Assembly (NCBI RefSeq): GCF_016808095.1
Contig: NC_068976.1
Location: 1,570,001-1,634,000, forward strand
DNA: 64,000 nucleotides
Direction of reading: 5' to 3'
Origin: Vigna angularis
Taxonomy: Eukaryota > Streptophyta > Magnoliopsida > Fabales > Fabaceae
The translations under genes were made by a program, and so were the position numbers. The notes beneath the pieces were generated by a model that saw only the letters and a list, made by a program, of their open reading frames with translations, made no database searches and was not told where the DNA came from. This document shows, in pieces, positions 1 to 10,439 of this stretch (position 1 is its first letter; every line of letters begins with the position of its first letter).

Positions 1-1100
1 TGTGCCTGATCCTCTGGCCATCCCACCACAGTGTTGAATTCATCCATCATCCACTGCCGGCTAGGGGATGTATCATACAACCCTATAATCATCTCCGTAG
101 TGGCCACCTGCCCTATATGCAATGCCTGCATCTTGTTCTCCATCAGGGACATATACATATCCCTCATTTGAAAAAGCTGTGCATCATGAGGTGGATCCTG
201 TGTTGGTGGTGGTGCTCTCCTATGAACTCTAGGAGGATGTGGTGGTGGCATCTGCTAGGTTGCCTCATCCACCATGCAATACTGGCTGTAGTTGGAATCA
301 TCAATTTCCTTCCTTGGTCGCTCCAGTGGCGGTGTGGAAATATTCACCCCAACTAATTCACAAAGATGTGTGATCAGAGATGGATACCCTAGAGGTGCCT
401 TGTTATTCACAGAAGTGGCACAAGTCTGAATCTCATTTGCAATGACCTGTCCAATATTAATATCCAGCCCTTTCAGCACACAATACAGGAAGATAGCCCT
501 ATGAACAGTAATATCAAACACATGAGAGCACGGTTGAATATTGGCATGAGTGAATGCCATCCAGTATTTTGCAAAAGGAGTCAATTGAGATCTCCTAATA
601 TGAATAGACGCATCATTTCTATTCCCCTGGAAGCGTCCTCCAAGTACACACAAAATGCTCTCCACATCATCAAAATCCACTCCTTCATCCATGCTCAGTG
701 CAAACTGACACTGTTCACTGTCCCATTCAGTACGCAAAAACCTGTTAATGGTATCCGGATCATATCGAATAATATTCCCTCTCACATAGCTGATGTATCT
801 CTCTGTGTGAGTGTCATCAAATGGCCTTGCATTGGTATAGAACTCCTTAACCATTGCTATATTTGCTGGTTTAGGGTAAGCAGCCAGTTTCTCCCATTCT
901 CTTCTTTCTACCTCCTCTCCAAATTATGGGGCCAAGGATGGTATCCACCCCACTTTTCTCTCCATCAAGAGCCTTCGATCTTGAACTATCACAAAATGCC
1001 GCTCATGCTTGTGAGAGAGGAACTTGTTTGAATAAAACCTTTCTGGATCCTTCCTCTTATTTCTCATGGTCTTTACTCTCTTTCCTGATGATGAAGCCAT
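1..1100 (-). pseudogene. 'Putative plant transposon protein' domain gene, broken, C-terminus outside window
   Basis: The frame starts at an ATG at 1100-1098 (MASSSGKRVKTMRNKRKDPE) and stays open except for an in-frame TAA at 926-924 (codon 59) and a TAG at 257-255. Beyond the second stop the same frame continues to position 1 with MEEFxxVVxWPE-like sequence, here MMDEFNTVVGWPED, so the stops are mutations and not the true end. The middle part (854-258) has the landmarks of this domain: a segment around AKYWMAFTHANIQP, then HRAIFLYCVLKGLDINIGQVI and a PSLITHLCELVGV helix. The family is abundant in legume genomes as part of gypsy-like repeats; its biochemical role is not known to me. An alternative is a domesticated host gene, but the stops and the retroelement context argue against it. 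Confidence 0.75.
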
Positions 1101-2408
1101 CCCTGCATCAACAATAATTCACAAAACCACAAGAGGAACTATCAAGCATTAGTATGAACCATCAAAACTATCCAAAACCACTCATATCATCACTGCTTAG
1201 GGCAAAACAGGGGCCCTCAACGTCACTTGCATCAAGAAACATCCAACCAGACAACCACAAAAGCCCAGAAACCAGAAAAAACCAATTCTGTAGAATCGCG
1301 CTGAGTGTGGGCCCTCAGCGCTACTCAGTGCAATTTTCAAAAATGGCCTTGGTTGGCCTTCAACACAACCCTCATGCATTTTTTTCACAGTTCCAATCAT
1401 CAATCAAGAATTTTAATCGATCCAAACAATGATTATGTCAACAATTCATGCATAGATATCAAAATTCCTCAAGAATCATGCTTGGACCAAAACATCAATT
1501 CAAAATCATGCTTTCAAATGCCCTAGAATGTAAAATGCATGCACTTACTTGGTTGGAGATGCTCAATGTGTGAAGAATATCAAGTGAAATTGAAGAAACC
1601 AAGCCCTAACCGCAGTGCTCTCAAGCAAACCCCAAACTTGTCTAGGAGAATGATGCAAAGTGGGTGGAGAAAGGGTTTTGTGAAGGAGGATGAAGGAGAA
1701 AGTGGAGAGAAACCCTTTGGAGAGTGCTTTGAAGTGGCTAGAAAGAATGACGAGTGAAAGGGGCGGCTAGGGCGAGACCTAGGGTAAGGAAAGTGTCTAA
1801 TGGGCCTACTTGCGCGGAACCCAACTTTTAAACTTAAAAAAGCCAATCTGTAGAAGTCCCGCTCAGCGCGGGCGTTGAGCGGTAAACGCGACTTCTTTTC
1901 TCCCCTTTTCTTGCTTGTCCTAAGCATGCTTAACCAGCATTCACTCAACTTCAACTTTAATTTTTTCGAATTCAAGTATTTTCCACTCACTTCACATACT
2001 CTCTCTCAATCAATGCATTTAATCTCTCACACCACTCAAACATTCACCAATTAAAACCTATAATGCAACTAGAATAGGAATACAAACAAATTAATTCAAA
2101 AAACTGTGTTGCCTCCCAGGTAGCGCTTGTTTAACGTCACGAGCCTGACCCAAAATCCTCCAGCATCCTTCAGTAGACGCATATCTTTCTCACCAACACC
2201 CATCAGTAGGTGTGTACAAACATAGTATCCTTCAGTAGATACTCAATCACCTAGCATCCATTAGTAGATGCTATACCCAAATAAAACAATGTTCCAAAGT
2301 TTCAAATTACATAACCAAAATTAAACTCAAAGAACTTAATGTTCTCAAATCATTGGGGTGCCTCCTAGTAAGCGCTCTTTTAACGTCATTAGCTTGACCC
2401 AATAAAGC
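1101..2408. other. Non-coding internal region of the Athila-like element
   Basis: No convincing coding sequence is present. It holds two GC-rich self-complementary patches (about 1292-1325 and 1858-1895, CGCTCAGCG/CGCTGAG words) resembling those in the LTR of this family. It also has the repeated phrase 'gcctcc(c/t)ag...taagcgct.tttaacgtca..agc.tgacc' near 2110-2150 and 2357-2399, and the hairpin array annotated separately. Confidence 0.55.
2163..2273 (-). repeat. Array of four small hairpins with a shared 8-base loop
   Basis: Four inverted repeats lie at 2163-2180, 2196-2213, 2224-2243 and 2252-2273. Each has an 8-base loop of the form C(A/T)T(C/T)AGTA on the plus strand (TACTGAAG, TACTGATG or TACTAATG on the element's sense strand). 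The stems differ but stay paired: ACACC/GGTGT, AGTATC/GATACT, TAGCATC/GATGCTA, and GCATC/GACGC with one G-U pair if read as sense RNA. A fifth copy (GGCATC/GATGCC) is at 56783-56802 in a related element. I do not know the function. Confidence 0.7.
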
Positions 2409-2714
2409 TCAAGTTCCAGCTTTAATGCAGGTGTTCTCCTTGCTTTCATCGCACCAACTCATCAATTGCTTTCGGTCCACCTTCTTGACTCGTCTTGAAT
2501 ATGGAGCTTCAATTTCTATCACTCCATTCTCTTTGAAGTCTTTCACAACCCATAACTTGTTCTTGAATCTTACCGGTGTGCCAAGTTTGAATTGTGCATT
2601 CATCAAGTCATCATGAATCATCCTTCCTTTGTCATCTTTTTCCTCTTCCCTAACTTGTGACAAGAAACAATTTTTACCTTTGATGACCGGCTTGAAAGCT
2701 TTAGGGCTAATCAC
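2409..2714 (-). pseudogene. Coding tail downstream of protease, Athila-like element
   Basis: This 101-codon stretch follows the protease on the same strand and is separated from it by a stop and about 50 bases. It contains MNAQFKLGTPVRFKNKLW, then a conserved-looking segment ending RRVKKVDRKQLMSWCDE. The basic, short beta-like composition could be a remnant of the C-terminal part of a polyprotein, but I see no RT or integrase catalytic residues. It ends just before the phrase found in the non-coding region of this family. Its role is unknown, and it may simply be the conserved end of the gag-pro polyprotein in this non-autonomous lineage. Confidence 0.5.
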
Positions 2715-2762
2715 TGGTGCATCCTTACATGCAACTTTGTGACTAGTCTTCTTCTCTTGAAT

Positions 2763-3623
2763 CTACTGCTCAGCATTGAAGACATTAAAGATCACCTTTT
2801 TCTCTCGGTCTTGAAGCTCTATCATCCTATCATCCACATTGATGATGACCTTTGTCGTTTTCATAAATGGTCTCCCAAGAATAATTGGGATCTTCTCGTC
2901 TTCATCAATCTCCATCACCACAAAGTCCACCAGGAATTTAAGTTTCTCTATACAAACCACAACATCTTCCGCTACAACATAAGGTTTCTTGGAAGATCCA
3001 TCCGCCATGAGCAAAGTCACCTTTGTTGGCTTGACTTCAAGATCACCAATCTTTTCAAGCATAGATAAGGGCATTAAATTAATGCTTGACCCTAAATCAA
3101 TTAAAACTTTCCTTATCTTCACCTTCCCAATGACGCAAGGAATAATAAAACTTCCTGGATCTTTCACTTTTGGAGGGAGTGGTTTCTCCAAAATAACACT
3201 GCAATCTCCCTGTTCATCAATAATCTCCTCATCTAAAGATCTCTTTTCTGTGAGAAATCGCTTCATGTGCTTAGCATAAGCAGGAATTTGCTGCAGTGCT
3301 TCATTCAAAGGTATTTTAATCTCCAATTTCCTGAAGATCTCTTTAAAATGTTCATATTGTCTCTCTTTATCAAAATTTTCTCTCTCCTTAGGATAAGGAA
3401 GATCTTTTTCACCTTTTTCACAATTTTTCTCTCCCCTCTTCTTTTCTTTTTCTCTCGTCTCACCCTCACATATTCTCTCTTCTCTTTCTTCTTTCTTTTC
3501 TAATTCAACTTTTTCTTTTCTCTCTTCCACCCTCTCATCGTCTATACTCACAATAGCTTTACACTCTTCCTTAGGGTTAACCTTAGTGTTAACACCAAAT
3601 TGTTTTTCCGATTTATCTTCCAT
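2763..3623 (-). pseudogene. Retropepsin-like aspartic protease region of gag-pro (Athila-like)
   Basis: This is the protease part of the gag-pro polyprotein, which would cleave the element's own Gag. The first third is highly charged (ERKEKVELEKKEEREERICEGE). A linker follows (EALQQIPAYAKHMKRFL), typical of this family. Then comes the protease core: LIDLGSSINLMPLSMLEKIG (active-site D in DLGSS), a flap-like VTLLMADGSSKKP, and IPIILGRPFMKTTKVIINVD. The upstream reading continues in frame to the gag through a TAG near 3645 where related proteins commonly read Q, so gag and pro were probably one frame. I chose the first Met only as a convenient boundary. Confidence 0.8.
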
Positions 3624-4067
3624 CTTCTTGGCCAGTTGGCCAACCTACATCTCCAAATTTCTTATTGCAGCTTCATTGCTCTTGTGGTTGGAGATAGTCA
3701 CCTGCATAAATTGTTGAAGACTGTCTTCTAGCTTTGTTGATCTCTCATTTAATGCAGAAAGTTATTGCCATAGTGATTGTTGGTGTTGTGGTCTATTAAA
3801 TTGTCCTACTTGTCCAACTTGTCCATTTTGACCTTGACCCATACTTGGGTGAGGTTTCAACCCTTGGTTGAAGTTCCCTTGACGATATTGGAATTGATTG
3901 CCCATAAAATTTACATCTTCTAAAGCCTCCACTAGAAAAACACATTGACCATTGATATGGTCACCACCACATAATTCATAGAGTTGTTGTTGAACCTGTG
4001 AAATGTTCTTTCTTTAGCTCCTTTGGCAACTGAGCGAGTGTCTTTGTCAAATTTTCCCACTGTTGAG

Positions 4068-4934
4068 TTATAATTTTATTTTGTGCAAGCAAGGCATCTT
4101 GAGATTGCAATTGTAGGACTCCCTTCTGTTGAGGTGGAGCTCCTCTTTCGCTATGCATCTCGTTGAATTAGTAGCCATGTTGTCAATCAGTTCAAATGCT
4201 TCCTCTGGAGTTTTACACTTGATATTACCTCTAGTTGAGGCATCTAGCATCAATTTGGTTTGTGAACCAAGACCTCCAAGGAAAAGAATGACTATTGTTG
4301 GTTCGTCAATGCCATGAGTGGGCGTCTTTCTCAACAAGCTTTTGTATCTATCCCATGCTTGACCTAACGTCTCCTTCATACCTTGCCTGAAAAAGGAAAT
4401 TTCTTGCTTCCCTTTGTTGATTTTGGACTGTGGGAAGTACTTGTTCAGAAACTTTGAAACCACAGCTTCCCATTCAGTAAAGTTATCCTCCAGGAAAGAA
4501 TTCAACCATAGCTTTGCATTGCCTCCCAATGAGAAAGGAAACAAACTAAGCTTTATAGCTTCATCCGGCACACCATTGATCTTTACAGTGTTGCAAATCT
4601 CGTTGAATGTTGACAGATGTTCATATGGACTTTCATGAGACAGTCCATTAAATTGGTTGCTCTTCACTAATTGTATCAACGCCGGTTTCACCTCCATGTT
4701 TGTAGCATTGACCCTCGGTCTTGCAATGCTATTAAAGTGATGAGGGCCAACAACAGTGGTGTAATCTGCTAGAGTGCGTCTGCCATTATTTTCTCCGGCC
4801 ATCTCTTCAGTACTCTCGTTAGATCTTTGTGGTGAGGGTTGTAGAAGTGTCTCCGGAGAAGGAAAGAATTCTCTAGATGTTTGGATTATCCTTCTCCGTC
4901 TACTCTCGTCCAATCCTTCAAGAAGAGGTTCCAT
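4068..4934 (-). pseudogene. Gag (retrotransposon gag domain) of Athila-like element
   Basis: Gag would form the particle that packages element RNA. The 288-residue frame begins MEPLLEGLDESRRRRIIQTS, just inside the leader. It carries the Retrotrans_gag core: INGVPDEAIKLSLFPFSLGG, AKLWLNSF, ITEWEAVVSKFLNKYFPQSK-like sequence and FRQGMKETLGQAWDRYKSLL. A stop ends it at 4068, and the frame to the left is broken by further stops before the CGG/ING.C segment around 3975. It therefore reads as a decayed polyprotein continuous with the protease downstream. The start is about 150 bases from the PBS, a usual leader length. Confidence 0.8.
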
Positions 4935-5082
4935 TGTTTTCTTGCTTCTCGTTCGAATTATACCCTAAATACACAAGAAAACAAAACCCTAGAAAGCACT
5001 TTTAAACAAAACAAAACAAAAAATAAAAAATTTAAGTCAAAATTAATTAATAATCACATGAATAAAATAGTTAAACCACGAG

Positions 5083-5100
5083 TCCCCAGCAACGACGCCA
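5083..5100 (-). other. Primer-binding site (tRNA-Asp type)
   Basis: On the minus strand this reads TGGCGTCGTTGCTGGGGA, six bases inside the LTR end at 5107. It closely resembles the TGGCGCCGTTGCCGGGGA site of Athila/Tat elements, with two substitutions, both C to T. It fixes the strand of the element and the inner LTR border. Confidence 0.75.
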
Positions 5101-5106
5101 AAAACT

Positions 5107-6313
5107 TGTTAAGACTTCGGCAAGTGTACCGAATCGTATCAAGTAATAATAATTGGTAAGACCAAGTATCGTTTCCCTAGAGACTCATGACCCAAACATT
5201 CATATGGTTTCTTGATTAATTAGGACTTGTAAACGACATCATCGTGTTTATATTGCGTAAAATAAATTTGAATGCAAGTGTTGATCAATTGGATTGAATG
5301 ATGCAAAGGCGATTGATATAAAATATGGAATGATTATGTTGTTGGGGTTTTCGACTTATCCTATCCACTCTCATGTATTTATGAATTCATCTTCTTCATT
5401 AATGTTAATGCCACTTTCTAATTTACCTTAAACCCGATGTCTGGGTGACGAAAGCCTACTCCTAATTACTAGTTCACAATATCTTGTATCCCTAGCAACT
5501 AATTATGCATTACATTCGCACAGAAGGTTAGAGGCAACCAACCCTCCTATCCCTATGTCTAGGTAATATTGCTTTTGGGAGAATTTCCCCAGTTCTAGAT
5601 TTTCTCATATGTGTCCATAGTGACAAAATCACTGATCATGTAATTGAATGAATTACACAAAGCATGCATATAGTAAAGAGGAAAAACGCTAACAATTAAT
5701 GAAGTAAAGCATTTTATAATAAGAATCAATCCAATACATGAGAGTTTCAAAGGATTACATCGTTTCCCCAACAACAATAGAGGTTTAGTTCACCATAGAC
5801 ATGGTGAGACTAGATGAAAATAATGAAAGATAGAACCCTAAAAGTTGAAGATCGGAGCTTCCGCATCCAAATTCCGCCTCCAAGGGGTGAAAGAAGTGTA
5901 TTTTAGCCTCTTTTTGTCTAAAGATATGAAGCCTAAGTCGTCTAAAACCTTAAATAGAGTGCAGAAAAAGTCCAAGCGCACGAGACTTGCACTCAGCGTC
6001 CCACTTACAACGCTCAGTGGTAGTTGCAATACTCAAATGATGCTTATCGGTGGCGCCCAAGCGTGAAACAGTGGTTCTTCTATGTGCTACTTTTCCAGCC
6101 TTTCATGACTCTAGCTCCTTGCTACTTCAACTTCTTTATCCAATTCATCTTAATTCATGTCAAAACAAGGGAAAACAAGCATAAAACCCATCCAACTCTC
6201 TTATTGTCACAACTTAATCAAAAGCATGAGTTCAAGCTAGTTTTTAAGTCATAAAAAGGGTGTTTTTAATGTCAAAATTAAGTATAAAAATAACGGTTTT
6301 TCAACCGTTATCA
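5107..6313 (-). repeat. 5' LTR of Athila-like gypsy element (1207 bp)
   Basis: On the minus strand it starts TGATAACGGTTGAAAAACCG at 6313 and ends next to the PBS with ...TTAACA at 5107, giving TG...CA ends. The 5' end is itself a small hairpin (AACGGTT...AACCGTT). About 5330-5500 is clearly similar to the LTR remnant at 54386-55519, so two copies of the family are present in the window. It includes one copy of a GC-rich CAGCG/GGCGCC segment (about 5990-6060) that is tandemly expanded in the other copy. Confidence 0.8.
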
Positions 6314-6625
6314 GATATCTAATCGATTTTATTATTTGCAAAGTTGACTACTGTATGACAAAGGGTTTTCATAAAACAGAAACATTCATACAACAACATG
6401 TAATCGATTAAGTACTTAATCCATTTGATTAAAAGTCGTAAAATTGATTTTCACGGAAAACAATTTCGAACAATCAATCAATGATCATATATTCATCAAA
6501 CAATCATTCAAACAAATATCATGCATGATGTAATGTGAAAATGATTGTTACCGCTTATAGGTACTCAAGAAATTGTATATCATCAAGTAAGCTCATCCTT
6601 GAATTCTTCACTGCTACAACAACTA

Positions 6626-8112
6626 CTACTTCTTTCCTGTACAACAGTTAAAAGGTTTTGACGCTGGTACCCATTTGAATTTGGGTCTTGTCTTTTTAGT
6701 AGCAGGAAGTTGTTCCTTGGGAACCCATTTGTACTTTTCCTTTGGAACACCAACATTTCTAAAATAGCAGTTTCTAACTCTATGACCAAGTGTATTGCAG
6801 TAAAAGCATGCATTAGTAGTAGGTTTACTCAGATCCATAAATTTCTTTGAGTTAATCCTATTACTTTTAGCCTTGTAACCAATACCTTGTACTGAAGTCG
6901 CATGGCCTCTGCATGAACTTCCTGAAATGCATCCAGTAGCATGTGATACTTGACTTCTATTGGTTCATTTTCAAAGCCATCATCACTGTCATCATCAGAT
7001 TGTGCCGAGCCAGCCATGAAGCATAGATTTGACTCTTCTTGCGATCACAATCTTCATCACTTGAAGAATCTGTATCACTGTTTTCCCATGCAATATAAGC
7101 TTTCCTCTGTTTCCTGTTCTTATCCTGAGGATACTTCGAGAAGTCTTTCTGCTTGTTCTTCAAGTCTGGATAGTCAAGCTTGATATGACCATCCTTTGCA
7201 CATTCATAAAATTGAACAGCGTTGCTTCCTGAATTCTTCTTTCCTCCTCTTGAGAAATCTGCATTGTTAGTTGCAGAATTTTTATTTTTCATGAATCTGC
7301 AAAATTTTCTTGCGATCATATTCATCATTTCTTTTTCTAGTATATCTGCATCTGAATCAGTTTCAGATTCATGAATTTTTGTAGCTTTCTTGCTTGTGGC
7401 TTTTAGAGCAATCGATTTCTTCTCTTCAATTTCTTCTTCCTCCTTTAGCCTTCCAAGCTCTAATTCATGTTCTCTCAGCTTGTCGAACAAGGTTGCCATA
7501 TTCATGCTTGTAAGATCTCTTGATTCAGATATAGCAGTGACTTTCGGTTGCCAGCTTCTATTGAGGCTTTTCATGATCTTTATGTTGATTTCTTCTTTAT
7601 CAAACACTTTCCCGAGAGCCATGAGGTGATTGACTATGTGTGTGAATCATTTATGTACCTCATAGATCGTCTCACCAGACTTCATTCTAAATAACTCATT
7701 CTTGTATAAGAGAATTCTTTTTGGCCCTTTTTACTTCATCCGTTCCTTCATGTGTCACCTCAAGTACCTCCCACATTTCTTTGGCAATCTTGCATTGTGA
7801 TGTCCTGAAAAATTCATCCATGGTTAGTGCAGAAGCAATAACATTTCTAGCCTTAACATCATATTGAGCTCTTCGGTTCTCATCTTGAGTCCACTTAGAA
7901 AAGTTTTTCAAAATAGTTTTTCCATTTACAACATGAGTTGGCTCAAATGGACCGTTTAGAGTTGCATCCCAAACTCTTTTATCCACGAATTCAAGAAATA
8001 TTTGCATCCTAATTTTCCAGAAAGCATAGTTTTCTCCAGCAAATAGTGGTGGGCTATTTGTGGATGCACCTTCACCAAAGGTTTGAAAATTTAAAGCCAT
8101 TTTCAGGATCAA
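6626..8112 (-). pseudogene. Gag of SIRE-like copia element, frameshifted
   Basis: The reading starts at 8112 (MILKMALNFQTFGEGASTNS), which matches the usual start of this Gag family, with PPLFAGENYAFWKIRM and the UBN2-type core AKEMWEVLEVTHEGTDEVK. Frames change several times: 8112-7696, then 7622-6957 (NIKIMKSLNRSWQPKVTAIS, coiled LREHELELGRLKEEEEIEEK), then 6838-6626, which holds a zinc knuckle CFYCNTLGHRVRNC and the KWVPKEQLPATKK tail. The protein would coat element RNA. The frameshifts, stops and missing pol mark it as dead. Confidence 0.8.
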
Positions 8113-8180
8113 TCGATTTAAAGAAAAAGATAATCGACTTGTTTTTTAAATATCTTATGAAAACCAGCTCTGGTGCCAAT

Positions 8181-9605
8181 TGTTGAAAAAAGAATGGTTA
8201 ATTTCTCACACCAAGAGGGGGTGAATTGCTGAAATGTAAAAACAATGTTTTCTTTAAATCTTTTTTGCAAAGTGGATGCCTTTAAAAGCTTTCTTGAAAC
8301 GCAAGAAAAAAGATTTGTTTATGCAGCGGAAATTAAATCGATTTAATACAGTAAGAAGTCGACTGAATAAAAGAGTGTAGGGATAGAAAGATCAAACGTT
8401 GAGTTTTTATACTGGTTCGGCCAAGCCTACATCCAGTGTCCTTCAAACCACAGGAAGCCAATGCATTATAATGATCAAGGTTTTTACAATAAGGGTTTTA
8501 TAGCGACCTGAAGTCAAAAATATAAAACACCTCTCTAACCCTCTAATCAAAATATAGGCATATACAAAATAGACTAGCAGCAAGAATCCCCTCTCCTGCA
8601 GTCCAAACCCTTTGAGCCACCCTCAAAGTCAAGAACGCAACACACTCTTCTTCCTGTAATCACAACAGGGAAACCTCAATCCAATTTTTACAAGATTGTA
8701 GCCTCTAATCTTTCAGTTACACCCAATGTGCAGATATGATCAGCCTTTGTAAGTGCAGTTAACTTACTCTTCAAGAATCCACAAGTAGATGATCACCACG
8801 GTCACTTCTTGTTTCTTGGAGCTCTTTCTCTTTCTCTGTAAGAATGCACTTTCTACAAAATATATCACAAACTATTAGATTCACAAAAGTTCTTACAGAA
8901 ATCAAATTTGCGTCAATTTATAGATTTTCACAATTCAGACGCATTTTAATCGGCTTAGGTACTAATGCAATCAAATATAGCAATTCTGTTATAGTAGTTA
9001 GCAGCAATCAATGTAGTTAATTGAATGGACAATTAATGCAGTCGAATCACAATAAATGCTTGGTCAACATATTTAAAAATATAGTCGTTGTAACATTTAA
9101 CTCAAGCATTAACAAAATTTCAAAACTGTAACAGACTTAGTCGAATGCAAGTTGCATGTAATCGACTATTCAACACAATTAAACAATGTTTTGAAAAACT
9201 TTCTCTTTGAAAATACTCACAGCACACTTTGAAAAAGTTTGTGGAAAGCCACGAGTTTTAATCAACTCACCCCATAATGAAGTCGACTTAAAACTGTTGT
9301 TTTTCCACACAATTAAAAGTTCAAACATAAGTGCTTGTGGTTTTCCTTCTATAAAACATCAGACATGCATTCACCAATAAAATCAATTATATAGCACAGT
9401 GAAATGCAATGTATCAACACAATCATGTTCTCAATGCTTTTAAACAGATTTACACATTGATTAAAATATATAGCATGTAAGCAATAGAACATGTAACACA
9501 TAAACAACACATGTGTTATTAATTATGTTGTCATCATAAAAAACCAGAAGCTCTGAGATTGTAGGTTCAGCGAAAGCAGTGCTCTTCCTATCAACAATCT
9601 CAACA
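8181..9605 (-). repeat. SIRE-like copia LTR (1425 bp), 5' LTR of minus-strand element
   Basis: On the plus strand it begins TGTTGAAAAAAGAATGG and ends CCTATCAACAATCTCAACA; the reverse complement starts TGTTGAGATTGTTGATAGG as in the other copies. Just outside the inner end is TTGGCACCAGAGCTGG on the minus strand, a diverged initiator-Met-type primer site. It shares long segments with the LTRs at 45979-48412, 52708-54116 and 56955-58386. Confidence 0.85.
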
Positions 9606-9792
9606 ATATTATTAAACAATAAGATATAGGTAAAATATTATTGTCATATTTTTTAATTCTTTTAATAATAAAAGTGGAAAATGTAAAACTACACAGTCTA
9701 ATAATTAAATTGTTCATAATTATATTTATTAGTTTGGTATGAATTATATGGAATATTGCTCTGTACAAAAGATGAATTATGTTGTTAAAGTT
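9606..9792. other. AT-rich spacer between two copia elements
   Basis: I see no gene or recognisable repeat in these 187 bases. This may be genomic sequence older than both flanking elements. Confidence 0.4.
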
Positions 9793-9959
9793 TGTTGAAG
9801 TATAATGTCTTTATTATTATTAATATTTATGTTAGGGTTGTGTTAGGGGCTTTCAACCCTTTTATTTTTCAGAACTATTGTCTCCTATAAATACAGTAGT
9901 AAGTTGTATCAGGTTTTTTAAGTGAAATATAAGACTTTTCATCTTCTCTCAACTCTTCA
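9793..9959 (+). repeat. 5' LTR of short-LTR copia element
   Basis: TGTTGAAG...TCTTCA, 167 bp, with a TATA-like CTATAAATACA near 9896. The copy at 20578-20736 is nearly the same but lacks 8 bases in the middle. The initiator-Met-type primer site TGGTATCAAGAGC follows at 9963-9975. Confidence 0.85.
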
Positions 9960-9975
9960 AGTTGGTATCAAGAGC

Positions 9976-10439
9976 TAGACCTTTGTGTCTTCCTCGTCTA
10001 TCATCGGCGGCATCGTCTCTTTGTCATTTTCGTTGTCCGCCGTTGTCCGCCGTCGCCGTCGCTGCCAAACGTCACTTTCTCCGACGAAGTCAAGGGTTTG
10101 GTGCTCCTTGAGAAGCGCAACCCAACCCTTGTGGTCCCATCCTCCGAAGCCTCTGCACGAGCCGCCACGCGCCGCTTCTTTCTGGTCAGTCTTGGCAGCG
10201 TGTTCCGCACGCGCCGCCTTCCATGTGTCGGAGTTACACCGCGTCACTACAGATCGTCTTGCTAGGGCTTCTTGAGTGTGTTTTGGTTCTTGTTTCTCCG
10301 TTTCGTTGGCTTGGGCTTATACCTAGGGTTACCTCCCTCACGGTTTTTGAAACCCTAAGTCTCATTTCTTCTTACAGTTTTAAAATTGGCTCTTCTACTG
10401 GAATTAATTCCTCTTTATCTGCTACCCTATCATTACATT
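9976..10439 (+). other. Leader of copia element with a GC-rich island
   Basis: The stretch 9990-10290 is much richer in G+C (CCGCCGTCGCCGTCGCTGCC-type runs) than anything else nearby. It gives open frames on both strands, a common by-product of high GC. None of the possible proteins looks like a copia domain. It may be a captured gene fragment or simply the normal leader of this family. Confidence 0.45.

Larger units (their letters stand above)
1..6313 (-). mobile_element. Athila-like Ty3/gypsy element, non-autonomous, 3' end outside window
   Basis: Read on the minus strand, the order is 5' LTR (6313-5107), primer-binding site, gag (4934-4068), aspartic protease (3623-2763), a short coding tail (2714-2409), about 1.3 kb of non-coding sequence with hairpins, and a 'putative plant transposon protein' pseudogene running off the left edge. 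I see no RT, RNase H or integrase, so it probably relies on enzymes from another element. The DLG-type protease site followed by INLMP, and the tRNA-Asp-type PBS, are typical of the Athila/Tat branch. The 3' LTR is not in view, so no target duplication can be tested. It adjoins a copia gag fragment at 6314. Confidence 0.8.
6314..9605 (-). mobile_element. SIRE-like Ty1/copia fragment (5' LTR, PBS, gag)
   Basis: On the minus strand this keeps a 1425-bp 5' LTR (9605-8181), a PBS and a broken gag (8112-6626). Protease, integrase and RT are absent. The sequence then runs through about 310 bases I cannot assign (6314-6620, with an AATCGATT-rich patch) into the Athila-like LTR at 6313. The LTR matches others at 45979, 52708, 56955 and 63608. 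The base run after the LTR is ATATT; the partner end is missing, so no duplication can be checked. Confidence 0.8.

Noticed and set aside
255..1031. Plus-strand open frame at 501-1031
   Set aside because: It is antisense to the plant-transposon-protein frame, which has recognisable motifs.
2163..2273. Hammerhead-ribozyme-like CTGATG words in the hairpin loops
   Set aside because: The core needs CUGAUGA and GAAA around three stems. The loops have TACTGATGG with no GAAA partner, so there is no ribozyme fold.
9985..10275. Overlapping open frames on both strands in the GC-rich leader
   Set aside because: High G+C removes stops by chance. No domain is recognisable and the position is a retrotransposon leader.
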